DNA of 64,000 nt from Hoylesella oralis ATCC 33269 (GTDB taxonomy: Bacteria; Bacteroidota; Bacteroidia; Bacteroidales; Bacteroidaceae). The position numbers and the translations under genes are program-made. Under the pieces are notes generated by a model. That model saw only the letters and a program-made list of their open reading frames with translations. It was not told the origin of the DNA and searched no databases. The stretch is taken from assembly GCF_000185145.2 (NCBI RefSeq), contig NZ_GL833119.1, positions 1-64,000 on the forward strand, read 5' to 3'. Positions 7,148 through 16,800 of this stretch are shown one piece after another (the stretch's first letter is position 1; every line of letters begins with the position of its first letter).

Positions 7148-9202
7148 TTACTTCTTCAACAACCCCGACTCGGTATCGCTGTTCTTCATGGTTCGGTTGA
7201 TTTCTCTGTACTTCCGACCGTGCGAGAAACGCCATGTGAGCGTAAAAGACACCATATTTCCGATGTCTTGTTGATGTATCGAAGTGGTCTTGTTGACATA
7301 CCTGTTGAGCAATTCCGTACGCATCGTGAGCGGATTGTGCTGCATGCAGTGCTGCCAATGCAGCGACAAATCGACGTTGCCCCATTTATACGTACCCGAC
7401 ACATAGTAGGCCGGGGCCTGATAGCCTTTGTTTTCGCCCTCCAACCAACGCCATCCGTTATCGATACTTGCCGCAAGTACGAACTTTCCGAGATAGGCAT
7501 TGAGCCGCAAGACAGTACTGAAACCTGTGTAATGGTGCTTGTAATCGTTGCCGTAGTTTAGGCAACGTATCACGCTGGCCGTCCATGCAGCCGTGAAAAC
7601 CGACGGGATTATCTCGTATTGACCGTAGCTTTGCAAAAGCAACATATTGATGGCACGCTGGTTACTTCGTGCGAACACAAAGCCTGCAGAGGTGCGTTCA
7701 ATGCTCTGCATGATGCAGTTGTGATTGTTACGATAAAGCATCGTCAGCTCCGAATAGAGGCGTTTGTCTTGATAAGACAGAGTGAATTGGTGCTCTAAAC
7801 GGCTAGCGGAACGCAGACGGGGATTGCCTGCATTGATGTCCATTGCATTGATTTTCACGGCTACATCGGTCAGATACTGCGGACGGGGTGCATGGGGCGC
7901 GATGCTGAAATCGTACTTCGCCGTGAACACATTGAGGAAAGAATAAGACAAGGTGAACTTCGGACGCAGCAAATAATAGATGTATCGGTCGGCTGCCTGA
8001 CGGTAATAAATGCGACTCAGCCCCATGCCGAGCATGTAATTCAGGCCATACAGCCGGCCTTTAAGCTGGGTGTAGACGTAACAGTCGGCCGACTGTTCGC
8101 CCACGTGCTTGCTTATATCGCCCGTATAAGTATTCTCTACGTACTTCTGACGGTACTGCAAGCCGGCCGAGAAGGTAAACGGACGCAACCTGTTTTCATA
8201 GATCGCTTCCGACAGAAGCGAATAACTGTTGCCTTTTCCGCCGTATTCGTACACCCTATCTTCCTTATTATAATAGGTATAGGAGGAGCGGATATAAGTG
8301 CCCACCGCATTGGCCGTAAGGCTCTGATGGGCTCCCAACGCTACATGCCAATATAGGTCGAGGGCGGGAGACGACGATTCATCGGTACTGTTCAGTTCGG
8401 ATATCGCCGACACACCGTTAAGCATACTCTGACGCATCTGCCTGTCTTCGGGCGTGCGGTCGGCATCTACCGTCAGTTTAGCCTGCAGCACGTAGCGATT
8501 GGAGTCGGCAATACTGTAGGTAAGTTGCAGATTATTGCCAAACGTTTTGTCTGTAGAAGACAGGTCGCGATGCCATCCGGAGTACACGCTCCCGTCTTCT
8601 AACAAGTATCGGAAGGTCTCCTCTGACCGACGGCCGGTAAGGTTTCTGTAACCGAAAAAATAGCTTATGCCGAACTGGTGCTTGCCATAATTCAAGTCGG
8701 CATACGCCATATTGTTGCCAAGGCGCGCGGTTAAGGCCTGTGTGAGGTCGGCTCCGAGCACATATCCCCGCACTGCACGCGCCGTAACGATATTGATAAC
8801 GAAGCTCACATTATCGCCGTAACGTACTCCCGGGCTGCGAATGTAATCTACATACTTAACGGCTTTCAGGTCGAGAGCTAACAGCTGTTCGCGCGAGGCA
8901 ATAACATCATTGATGCGAACCTGTACTTTTCCCAGACTTCCATCTGCCGAAATGGTGTGCAACACCTCATCTACTTTAATGTTGGGCAGTGCCAATTTAC
9001 CAAGCAGACCGTAGCCCGAAGTAGACTTTTCCTTCTGTATTTGCGAGGGAAATATCTGCTGTCCGTCTACTTTATTAATAACATGTGCGCCATGCACTAC
9101 CACTTCACCTAAGGTAACAGTGTCGGCCACGGTTGTCGGCTGCTGTCCGTAAAACGGCAATGCCATACCGATGGCGAGAATGAATAAAAGGTTTTTCTTC
9201 AT
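7148..9202 (-). CDS. TonB-receptor-like outer-membrane beta-barrel protein
   Basis: The frame extends to 9313, but the ATG at 9202 gives a clear signal peptide (MKKNLLFILAIGMALPFYG) and is preceded by a -7 element, so 684 residues are called. After the signal peptide comes a plug-like region: LGEVVVHGAHVIN resembles a TonB-box-proximal segment, and VQVRINDVIASREQLLAL with the following YVDYIRSPG resembles the plug of the Bacteroidetes 'outer membrane protein beta-barrel' family. The rest is alternating aromatic beta-strand sequence to the end. No carboxypeptidase-regulatory domain was recognised, so it is not a SusC. The cargo is unknown. It sits next to a membrane-anchored winged-helix regulator. 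Confidence 0.82.
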   Translation of the reverse strand: MKKNLLFILAIGMALPFYGQQPTTVADTVTLGEVVVHGAHVINKVDGQQIFPSQIQKEKSTSGYGLLGKLALPNIKVDEVLHTISADGSLGKVQVRINDVIASREQLLALDLKAVKYVDYIRSPGVRYGDNVSFVINIVTARAVRGYVLGADLTQALTARLGNNMAYADLNYGKHQFGISYFFGYRNLTGRRSEETFRYLLEDGSVYSGWHRDLSSTDKTFGNNLQLTYSIADSNRYVLQAKLTVDADRTPEDRQMRQSMLNGVSAISELNSTDESSSPALDLYWHVALGAHQSLTANAVGTYIRSSYTYYNKEDRVYEYGGKGNSYSLLSEAIYENRLRPFTFSAGLQYRQKYVENTYTGDISKHVGEQSADCYVYTQLKGRLYGLNYMLGMGLSRIYYRQAADRYIYYLLRPKFTLSYSFLNVFTAKYDFSIAPHAPRPQYLTDVAVKINAMDINAGNPRLRSASRLEHQFTLSYQDKRLYSELTMLYRNNHNCIMQSIERTSAGFVFARSNQRAINMLLLQSYGQYEIIPSVFTAAWTASVIRCLNYGNDYKHHYTGFSTVLRLNAYLGKFVLAASIDNGWRWLEGENKGYQAPAYYVSGTYKWGNVDLSLHWQHCMQHNPLTMRTELLNRYVNKTTSIHQQDIGNMVSFTLTWRFSHGRKYREINRTMKNSDTESGLLKK

Positions 9203-9229
9203 CTTTGCATTCGTTTGTTGTTCCGAAAG

Positions 9230-9237
9230 CAAAGGTA
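9230..9237 (-). promoter_or_regulatory. -7 element for the barrel gene
   Basis: TACCTTTG on the minus strand fits TAnnTTTG and lies 28 bases upstream of the chosen ATG at 9202, inside the longer open frame. This supports the downstream start. No good -33 element was identified. Confidence 0.45.
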
Positions 9238-9315
9238 TAAGAATGATTATCGGCACAAGAAAATATTGTCTGACAACTGTCTGACATTTATCCGACATGC
9301 GTTTATAACACAATA

Positions 9316-9346
9316 AAAGGCAATGCAGAGCTTCTGCATTGCCTTT
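9316..9346 (-). terminator. Intrinsic terminator after the winged-helix regulator
   Basis: A 14-base perfect stem (9316-9329 with 9333-9346, AAAGGCAATGCAGA) has a 3-base loop. On the minus strand it is followed by TTTTATTG. It separates the regulator gene (stop at 9400) from the barrel gene, implying separate transcripts. Confidence 0.8.
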
Positions 9347-9399
9347 ATTCGTATAGTATTACTTCAAAACTGCCGCACTGTCACCTAATCATATATGGC

Positions 9400-10134
9400 C
9401 TATTTCGCTATAGTGAGTTCGTAAGCCTTACCGCGTTCCACCGCTATCCGCACGTTGCTGTTATCCTCGATAACGGGTTTAAGGCGACGGATAAGGGTGT
9501 ATAACGTTTCTGCAGCATCGTCTTTCTTGGGCCAGAGCGCCTTGCAGATGTCCGATTTGGTCAGTCTATGATCGGCAGAATGCATGAACATCCGCATCAA
9601 TTGTTCCTGCATGGGCGTAAGTTTCAACGGTCTATGGCCGGTACCGTAGAACTGTTGCTCGCCAAGAGCATACGAAAGACTGCCGAAAGAGAGCATGCTT
9701 TCGGTGCGACGGCGTATATATCGCATCGACAGGAACAGCCACAAAAAGCCCAAGAACGACAACACAAGCGGCAAACGCTGGTCGGACATGCCGAATACAG
9801 TCATAAAAGAGCAGTTCGCATAGCTACGGAAAAGGATCGTACGATCGTTGTTTTTCCATGCCATTTGCTGGCTGCAAAGAACATTCTCCGTACCGGAAAC
9901 ATCGTAAGAGAGTATGGATTTGTCTTTCAACTGGGCAATGGAAAGGTGATTTCTATAGGCTTGAACGGTGTCGGGCGTAATCCATGAGTCGCGTTTCTCG
10001 GCCAAAGTCTGCGACAAGGCCTTGTTCATATCGGCAACGATCGATGCCTCTGCGAGCCGATAACTGCCGAAACTCGCCAAAAAAGACGACAATATAATTG
10101 CAAAAAACACCAGCACTGAATGGATAGGTTTCAT
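9400..10134 (-). CDS. Membrane-anchored winged-helix transcriptional regulator
   Basis: 244 residues. A membrane segment at about 7-25 (HSVLVFFAIILSSFLASFGS) and a second at about 122-140 (LPLVLSFLGFLWLFL) enclose a roughly 95-residue domain that should face the periplasm. The cytoplasmic C-terminus (about 165-240) reads as an OmpR/PhoB-type winged helix: LTPMQEQLMRMFMHSADHRL, then KSDICKALWPKKDDAAETLY and a wing ending in GKAYELTI. The layout recalls ToxR/CadC-type one-component regulators, but with the DNA-binding part at the C-terminus. The neighbouring outer-membrane barrel gene is an obvious candidate target. No response-regulator receiver is present. Confidence 0.78.
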   Translation of the reverse strand: MKPIHSVLVFFAIILSSFLASFGSYRLAEASIVADMNKALSQTLAEKRDSWITPDTVQAYRNHLSIAQLKDKSILSYDVSGTENVLCSQQMAWKNNDRTILFRSYANCSFMTVFGMSDQRLPLVLSFLGFLWLFLSMRYIRRRTESMLSFGSLSYALGEQQFYGTGHRPLKLTPMQEQLMRMFMHSADHRLTKSDICKALWPKKDDAAETLYTLIRRLKPVIEDNSNVRIAVERGKAYELTIAK

Positions 10135-10229
10135 AAGCTAAAGGTATTAAGTCGGCTACAAATATAGCGAATTATCGGCAAATAACCTACATTCAGTGGG
10201 CAAAAAACAAGCAAAAAGCACTGCTACGG

Positions 10230-10260
10230 TTGCGATATACCAAGGAAAAACGTATCTTTG
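10230..10260 (+). promoter_or_regulatory. cysE promoter
   Basis: TTG (10230-10232) and TATCTTTG (10253-10260) are spaced by 20 bases, a full Bacteroidetes promoter match. Transcription would begin about 25 bases before the ATG at 10292. Confidence 0.7.
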
Positions 10261-10291
10261 CAGCAGGGTTTAACGCTCAAACACAACGCAT

Positions 10292-11188
10292 ATGAACAAC
10301 GATATCTTTCTAAAAAACATAGCTATACTATCGAAAGTCTCGGAAGAAGAGGAACGTGCAACGCCGGCAAAAGGCATTCCTCTGCCCTCCGTAGAGGCGC
10401 TTCGCGACATCGTGGAGTTAGTTAAAGTGATCGTATTCCCCGGGTTTTTCGACCGTAGACAGACCGATAGCAACATCAGATCATACCATATCGGCGTGAA
10501 TATGGAACGTCTGTTTGCGCTGTTGCAGCAACAAATTTGCCTTGCTCTGCTCTCCGAAGAGGCGGAAAACGGCGGAACAGGCGAGAGAAATGCCAAAGAA
10601 ATGGCCCTTCGCATCATAGACCGTCTGCCCGAGATCAAGCGTCTACTCTACACAGATGTAGAGGCTATCTTCAACGATGATCCGTCTGTGAGCAACATCA
10701 GCGAGGTTATCTTCTGCTATCCGGTGGTGGAAGCGATGCTACACTATCGTGTCGCCCACGAAATACTGTCGATGGACGTGCCCGTGATACCGCGTATAAT
10801 TACCGAACAGGCACATGCCAAGACCGGTATAGATATCCATCCCGGGGCACAGATAGGCGAGTTTTTCTCGATAGATCACGGTACAGGCGTGGTAATCGGG
10901 GAAACTTGCGTGATTGGAAACCACGTTACGTTGTATCAGGGAGTAACTTTAGGGGCGAAAAACTTCAAGTTAGACTCGATAGGTCGCCCGTTGAACGTTC
11001 CCAGACATCCGATTATCGAAGACAACGTAACCGTTTATTCCAACTCCACCCTGCTGGGACGCATCACGATAGGCCACGATACCGTTATCGGCGGCAATAT
11101 CTGGGTTACGAACAGCGTACCCCCACACTCGAAAATACTGCAAAGCAAGGCGCTCGATGTATCGTTTACGGGCGGATTGGGGATATAA
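10292..11188 (+). CDS. cysE: Serine O-acetyltransferase
   Basis: 298 residues. It makes O-acetylserine from serine and acetyl-CoA, the first step of cysteine synthesis in the cytoplasm. The N-terminal helical domain (about 1-165) is followed by a hexapeptide beta-helix with the signature DHGTGVVIGETCVIGNHVTL and YQGVTLGAKNF. The catalytic histidine is the one in IDHGTG. The C-terminus ends FTGGLGI, and the long helical N-terminal domain fits the EpsC-like type common in Bacteroidetes. It is single, diverges from the winged-helix regulator and has its own promoter. No cysteine synthase gene is adjacent. Confidence 0.93.
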   Translation: MNNDIFLKNIAILSKVSEEEERATPAKGIPLPSVEALRDIVELVKVIVFPGFFDRRQTDSNIRSYHIGVNMERLFALLQQQICLALLSEEAENGGTGERNAKEMALRIIDRLPEIKRLLYTDVEAIFNDDPSVSNISEVIFCYPVVEAMLHYRVAHEILSMDVPVIPRIITEQAHAKTGIDIHPGAQIGEFFSIDHGTGVVIGETCVIGNHVTLYQGVTLGAKNFKLDSIGRPLNVPRHPIIEDNVTVYSNSTLLGRITIGHDTVIGGNIWVTNSVPPHSKILQSKALDVSFTGGLGI

Positions 11189-11204
11189 ATAAGAAGACGA
11201 AAAA

Positions 11205-11309
11205 GTTAAAGCAGTTAAGGAAAACTGTGCCCGTGTCGGCACAAAGGTCAATACACATCAGTTATATATTCAGGGAACTAACGGTTTCGACCGCCTTAAC
11301 TACTTTAAC
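11205..11309. repeat. Long-range inverted repeat between convergent genes
   Basis: GTTAAAGCAGTTAAGG (11205-11220) and CCTTAACTACTTTAAC (11294-11309) are inverted copies matching at 15 of 16 positions, with 73 bases between them. The site lies between the ends of cysE and the OmpA-type gene. A folded transcript could end either gene, but no clear T-run follows, so it may instead be a small dispersed element. Confidence 0.55.
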
Positions 11310-11363
11310 AAACCTAAATCCTAAAACAAAGCGACAACCGCTTTAATTTCTTTACCCGCTACG

Positions 11364-12200
11364 TTATTCTTCGGGAGCCTTATCGATCAAGTCCATAAAC
11401 TGGTCGAGTTTCGGCGTTATGATAATCTGTGTACGGCGGTTACGTTGCCTGCCTACCTCCGTTCCATTGCTTGCTATAGGGTTGTATTCTCCACGACCTC
11501 CTGCCGTCAGACGTTTGGGATCTACGCCATAGTGGTTCTGTAGATACTGCACAACACTTGATGCTCGCAGGCATGAAAGGTCCCAATTGTTGCGGATATT
11601 CTCGCGACTGATAGGCACGTTATCGGTATTTCCTTCAATCAGAACATCATAGTCTTTGTAATCCATGATAATCTTAGCAATCTTACTAAGCGTGGTTTGC
11701 GCACGATCGTTGATCTCATACGAACCGCTCTTGTAAAGCATATTATCGGCCAACGATATATATACTACGCCTTTAAGGACTTGTACGTCAACTTCCTTTA
11801 ACTCCTCTTTACTCAAGGAGCGGGTTAAATTGTTGGTAAGTACCATGTTTAAGGAGTCTGATTTGCTCTTTACCTCCACTAAATGGCGTATGTATTGGTT
11901 AGATTCGTTGATCTGATCGACGAGTTTGTCTATACTAACGTTGTTCTGATTGGCATTCGTCAAGCTTTTATCGAGCGAATTCTGCAACGCGGCATAGTCT
12001 CTTTTCTGTTGAGCCAACTGTTCTTCGAGCGACGAAACGCGCGCCTGTGAAGCGGCCAGCTGCTCTTTAGCAGTCTGATAACTATTGGTCAGCTCCCGAT
12101 TTTCGTTCTGGCAATTCACCAAATCCTTCTTGCTTGCGCAACTTGAAACAAGCAGTACGCCCGAAAGAAGCATCGCTGAAAACACATATTTTCTCATCAT
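11364..12200 (-). CDS. OmpA-family lipoprotein with coiled coil
   Basis: The frame opens at 12227, but the ATG at 12200 (or the adjacent one at 12197) gives a lipoprotein signal peptide, MRKYVFSAMLLSGVLLVSSC, with the acylated cysteine in VSSC. Residues about 30-105 are a predicted coiled coil rich in Gln, Ala and Leu. The C-terminal ~130 residues are an OmpA/MotB-like peptidoglycan-binding domain with IEGNTDNVPI, NNWDLSCLRASSVVQYL and GRQRNRRTQIII. It should sit in the outer membrane facing the periplasm and tether it to peptidoglycan. It is monocistronic and convergent with cysE. Confidence 0.92.
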   Translation of the reverse strand: MMRKYVFSAMLLSGVLLVSSCASKKDLVNCQNENRELTNSYQTAKEQLAASQARVSSLEEQLAQQKRDYAALQNSLDKSLTNANQNNVSIDKLVDQINESNQYIRHLVEVKSKSDSLNMVLTNNLTRSLSKEELKEVDVQVLKGVVYISLADNMLYKSGSYEINDRAQTTLSKIAKIIMDYKDYDVLIEGNTDNVPISRENIRNNWDLSCLRASSVVQYLQNHYGVDPKRLTAGGRGEYNPIASNGTEVGRQRNRRTQIIITPKLDQFMDLIDKAPEE

Positions 12201-12623
12201 ATCGTTATAAGTTTTATGGTTACACATTATTGTTGCAAATATACAGATAAGACGGATAATAGGTTAAGATGTTATTTTGAATTAGAATAATTTAACCACA
12301 CAGGCATGTATTTATCCGGAATTAACATGTACGACAGGCCTATTTTCCATACATTCGCAAAATACCGACCATATTTACCGGCCTACAAAACTACCTTCGG
12401 CAGCAGCATACCATATAGTCATCGGCCATAGACAGTATATTTAAGAAACTTAGACAACACATCTAAACAGCTTAGGGGGCACATCTATTTGATATTCCTA
12501 AAAAGAATGTTGTTAAAAAACACAAAACCTAAGTCGGCAAAATATTAAAAATAGCAATAACGAATGCTTAAAATTCTTTTTATATTTAACTTTGCAATCG
12601 CAAATAGTTTATAGCAAGAACTT
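12201..12623. other. Intergenic region with promoter for the FMN/Fe-S protein
   Basis: No gene is seen. A -7 element TAACTTTG (12587-12594) precedes the ATG at 12624 by about 30 bases. Around 12440-12490 lie the repeated strings ACACATCTAAACAG and GGCACATCTATTTG, similar to AGCACATCTAACAG near 32240. Confidence 0.5.
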
Positions 12624-13712
12624 ATGAATAGAAAGAAAATACGACAGATACTTATGCTCCTTACCTGCATTGCAGTGATGGCCGGTGTGGCTATCAGGCG
12701 CAATGGAAAGCTGTTGGGGCACGACCTGAAAGCGACAACCGAGGCATCCGACACGAAAACAGCGGCCGTTAAAGACACGATGCAGGTGCTTTCAGACGGC
12801 ACAATTGTTATCAATACGCTGCCTTTAGGCAAGGATATTACGGGCTTTGCGGGGCAAGTACCGTTGAATATCTACCTGAAAAACGGCGTTATAGATAAGG
12901 TAGAAGCCCAACCGAACCACGAAACACCCGACTTCTTCGAGCAGGCTTCTGCCCTTCTTACCAAGTGGAACGGTAAGAAAACCGACGAGGCACTTGCCCT
13001 AAAAGTCGATGGAGTGAGCGGAGCCACGTTCTCTTCGCGCGCTATAATAGGCAACATGCGGGCCGGTTTGCAATATGCATCGCAAAAAGCTGTTATGCCT
13101 ACCATCTTCGAGAAGATGGATTTAAGCATCAAAACCATTGCCGGACTCTTGGTAGTGCTGCTGGCTGCCATTCTTCCTTGGTTCTTCAAGAACAAGAATT
13201 ACCGCACCCTGCAACTCATACTGAACGTTGTTGTGCTTGGTCTTTGGTGCGGCACGTTCCTTAGTTACTCGGTTTTCGTGAATTACATGGCCAACGGAAT
13301 AGACGTATGGACATCATTTATCCCCATCGTCATGCTAATTACAGCCTTCATTTACCCGCTTTTCGGCAAGAAAAACTATTACTGTACGTACATTTGTCCG
13401 TGCGGTTCGATGCAAGACTTGGCAGGAAAAGCAAAGGTAAAGAAATGGAAGATGGGAGCTAAAACCGTGAAACGGCTTACATTCTTCCGCAAAGCACTTT
13501 GGACGGTTCTGATGCTTTTGATGCTCGCAGGCGTGGGCTTCGAGTGGATGGACTACGAAATATTTTCGGCATTTATCATTACTTCAGCCTCTACGGTGGT
13601 CTTACTGCTCGCCTGCCTGTTCTTCATACTCTCCGTGTTCGTACCGCGTCCGTACTGTAGGTTTATCTGTCCTACCGGCACTTTGTTCAAGGTAGCACAG
13701 GATTCCAAATGA
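12624..13712 (+). CDS. FMN-binding and 4Fe-4S membrane protein (NosR/NapH-like)
   Basis: 362 residues. A short N-terminal membrane segment (about 8-24) is followed by a periplasmic FMN-binding domain (about 50-155) with the flavinylation-type motif VDGVSGATFSS (acceptor Thr about 135). Four or five membrane helices follow (about 168-188, 197-220, 228-245, 293-308, 318-340). The first cytoplasmic cysteine group is CTYICPCGSMQDL (C254, C258, C260) and the second is CRFICPTG (C345, C349). The protein stops soon after the second group, with no separate ferredoxin domain. Such proteins pass electrons across the membrane to flavins; the partner here is unknown. Single gene. Confidence 0.85.
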   Translation: MNRKKIRQILMLLTCIAVMAGVAIRRNGKLLGHDLKATTEASDTKTAAVKDTMQVLSDGTIVINTLPLGKDITGFAGQVPLNIYLKNGVIDKVEAQPNHETPDFFEQASALLTKWNGKKTDEALALKVDGVSGATFSSRAIIGNMRAGLQYASQKAVMPTIFEKMDLSIKTIAGLLVVLLAAILPWFFKNKNYRTLQLILNVVVLGLWCGTFLSYSVFVNYMANGIDVWTSFIPIVMLITAFIYPLFGKKNYYCTYICPCGSMQDLAGKAKVKKWKMGAKTVKRLTFFRKALWTVLMLLMLAGVGFEWMDYEIFSAFIITSASTVVLLLACLFFILSVFVPRPYCRFICPTGTLFKVAQDSK

Positions 13713-13785
13713 TATAGAAAGTTCAAATCGCCGGTTTACCATCAAAATTTCTATGCGATTTGAGCTCTATATGCTCAATTTATGC

Positions 13786-13793
13786 TATCTTTG
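13786..13793 (+). promoter_or_regulatory. -7 element for purL
   Basis: TATCTTTG fits the Bacteroidetes -7 consensus and lies 35 bases before the purL ATG. A TTTG at 13759-13762 is the nearest -33 candidate, but with a 23-base spacer. Confidence 0.5.
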
Positions 13794-13827
13794 CACAAGA
13801 ATTAAACACCCGTAAATATTAATATGT

Positions 13828-16800
13828 ATGATTCTTTTCTTTAAAACTCCCAAAGAAAACGTGATTGCCACCGAGATCGACCACCAGCCCCATCAGGACG
13901 AAATAGACAAACTATGCTGGCTGTATGGCGATGCAACGTGCTTACATGCCCAACATTTGGACGGTTACTACGTGGGGCCGCGCCGCGAAATGATTACTCC
14001 GTGGAGTACGAATGCCGTTGAGATTACCCAAAACATGAGTCTTAACGGCATTTCTCGTATAGAAGAATACTTTCCGGTAAGCTCTGAAAAGGCGGTATAC
14101 GATACGATGTTGCAGCGTATGTATAAGGGATTGGATCAGCAGATATTCAAAGTAGACCGCCAACCGGAACCGGTAAAGCATGTTGAGAGCATCGAAGAGT
14201 ACAACGAGACGGAAGGTTTGGCGCTCTCATCTGAAGAAATAGAATACTTACACACTATAGAAAAGCAGAACGGCCGGCCGCTTACCGACTCGGAGATATT
14301 CGGTTTTGCGCAGATAAACTCGGAACATTGCCGGCATAAGATATTCGGCGGCACTTTTATTATAGACGGAGTAGAGAAAGAATCTTCATTGTTCGGCCTC
14401 ATCAAAAAGACAACCAAGGAAAATCCGGGCAGGATATTGTCGGCTTATAAAGACAATGTAGCATTCGCACAAGGCCCTGTAATCGAACAATTCGCACCTA
14501 AAGACCAGTCTACAAGCAACTATTTCCACGTGCAGGATATAGAAAGTGTAATCTCGCTCAAGGCAGAAACGCACAATTTCCCTACTACCGTAGAACCTTT
14601 CAACGGCGCTGCAACGGGTACAGGCGGCGAAATTCGCGACCGTATGGGTGGCGGTACGGGATCTTGGCCCATTGCGGGAACGGCGGTATATATGACGGCT
14701 TACCCCAGACTTCGCACTGCTTCCGTCGGCTCCCCCGCAGAAGAGGCACCGACAGAACGCGACTGGGAGAACGTTATGCCCGTGCGTAAGTGGCTCTACC
14801 AGTCGCCCGAACAGATTTTAATCAAGGCCTCTAACGGCGCTTCAGACTTCGGAAATAAATTCGGGCAACCGCTTATATGCGGCTCGGTGCTTACGTTCGA
14901 GCATCAGGAAAGTACGCAGGAAAACGCTCCCAAATATGCTTATGACAAGGTAATTATGCTGGCCGGCGGCGTAGGTTACGGCAAAAAGCGCGACTGTTTG
15001 AAGAAAACACCGCAAGCAGGCAATAAAATCGTGATAGTGGGAGGCGACAACTATCGCATCGGTCTGGGCGGCGGAAGCGTGTCGTCTGTAGATACCGGCC
15101 GTTATTCAAACGGCATAGAACTGAACGCGATACAGCGTGCAAACCCCGAAATGCAGAAACGTGCCTACAATCTTGTGCGTGCCTTGGTGGAAGAGGACAA
15201 TAATCCGGTGGTCTCAATCCACGATCACGGCAGCGCCGGACACCTGAACTGTCTCTCCGAACTCGTAGAAGAATGCGGCGGAGAAGTAGATATGACGAAA
15301 TTACCCATTGGGGATAAGACGCTCAGCGCTAAAGAAATCATCGCCAACGAAAGCCAAGAACGTATGGGACTCCTTATCGATGAGAAGCATCTGGAGCACG
15401 TGCAAAGGATTGCCGAACGCGAAAGAGCGCCGATGTATATAGTGGGTGAAACCACCGGAGATGCGCATTTCTCGTTCAAGCAGGGCGACGGAACGAAACC
15501 ATTCGACCTCGATGTAGCACAAATGTTCGGGCATTCGCCCAAGACTATCATGCGTGACGAGACGGTAGAACGCCATTATGCAGACGTTACATATACGCAG
15601 AACGACTTGGACGAGTATCTCGAACGCGTGTTGCAGTTAGAGTCTGTGGCATGCAAAGACTGGCTTACAAACAAAGTAGACCGCTCTGTTTCGGGCAAAA
15701 TAGCCCGTCAGCAATGCCAAGGAGAAATACAATTACCTCTATCGGATTGCGGTGTAGTGGCGTTAGATTATCGCGGTAAGAGCGGTATCGCCACTGCTCT
15801 GGGGCACGCACCGCAAGCAGGATTGGCCTCGCCCGAAGCGGGTAGCGTGCTCAGTGTGGCCGAAGCACTGACGAATATCGTATGGGCACCTTTGACAAAC
15901 GGCCTTTCAAGCGTGTCACTTTCTGCAAACTGGATGTGGCCATGCCGCTCTCAAAAGGGAGAGGATGCCCGTCTATATGCGGCAGTCGAGGCTCTAAGCG
16001 ACTTATGTTGCCGTCTTAATATCAACGTTCCTACGGGCAAAGACTCACTTTCGCTCACTCAACAATACCCGAACGGCGAAAAGATTATTTCTCCGGGTAC
16101 TGTTATCGTGACAAGCGGCGGTGAAGTAAGCGACATAAAGAAGGTGGTTTCGCCCGTTCTCATCAACGATAAGAATGCTTCAATCTATCATATAGACTTC
16201 TCATTCGATGAGCTTAGGCTCGGCGGAAGCGCTTTTGCCCAGTCTTTATGCAAGGTGGGAGACGACGTACCCACGGTAAAAGACGCGGAATACTTTGCAG
16301 ATTGTTTCAACGCCATACAGGAATTGATACGAAAGGGATGGGTAATGGCAGGCCACGATATTAGTGCCGGCGGTCTGATTACTACCCTCTTAGAGATGAC
16401 TTTTGCCAATACGACGGGCGGACTGCATATCAATTTGCACAATATACCGTGCGATGACATTGTGAAAACGCTGTTTGCAGAGAACCCGGGAGTAGTTATC
16501 GAGGTGAGCGATGAGCATAAACACGAGCTGAAAGAGTTTTTCGAAGACCGTGGAATCGGCTTTGCCAAGATTGGCTATCCTACACCGCAGAACCGCAAGA
16601 TTACGGTTGTGAAAGAGCAATTCAGCCATGACTTCGATATTGATATGCTGCGCGACACATGGTATCGTACCTCTTATCTGCTCGACAGAGACCAAAGTAT
16701 GAACGGTATGGCGCGCAAACGTTTCCAAAATTACAAGAAACAACCCATTGAATTAAAATTCAACAACGATTTTACAGGCATGCTCCGTCAGTTCCGTCTT

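Noticed and set aside
13713..13827. Riboswitch before purL
   Set aside because: The gap to the promoter is short, the leader would be only about 30 bases, and no purine-riboswitch-like core was seen.
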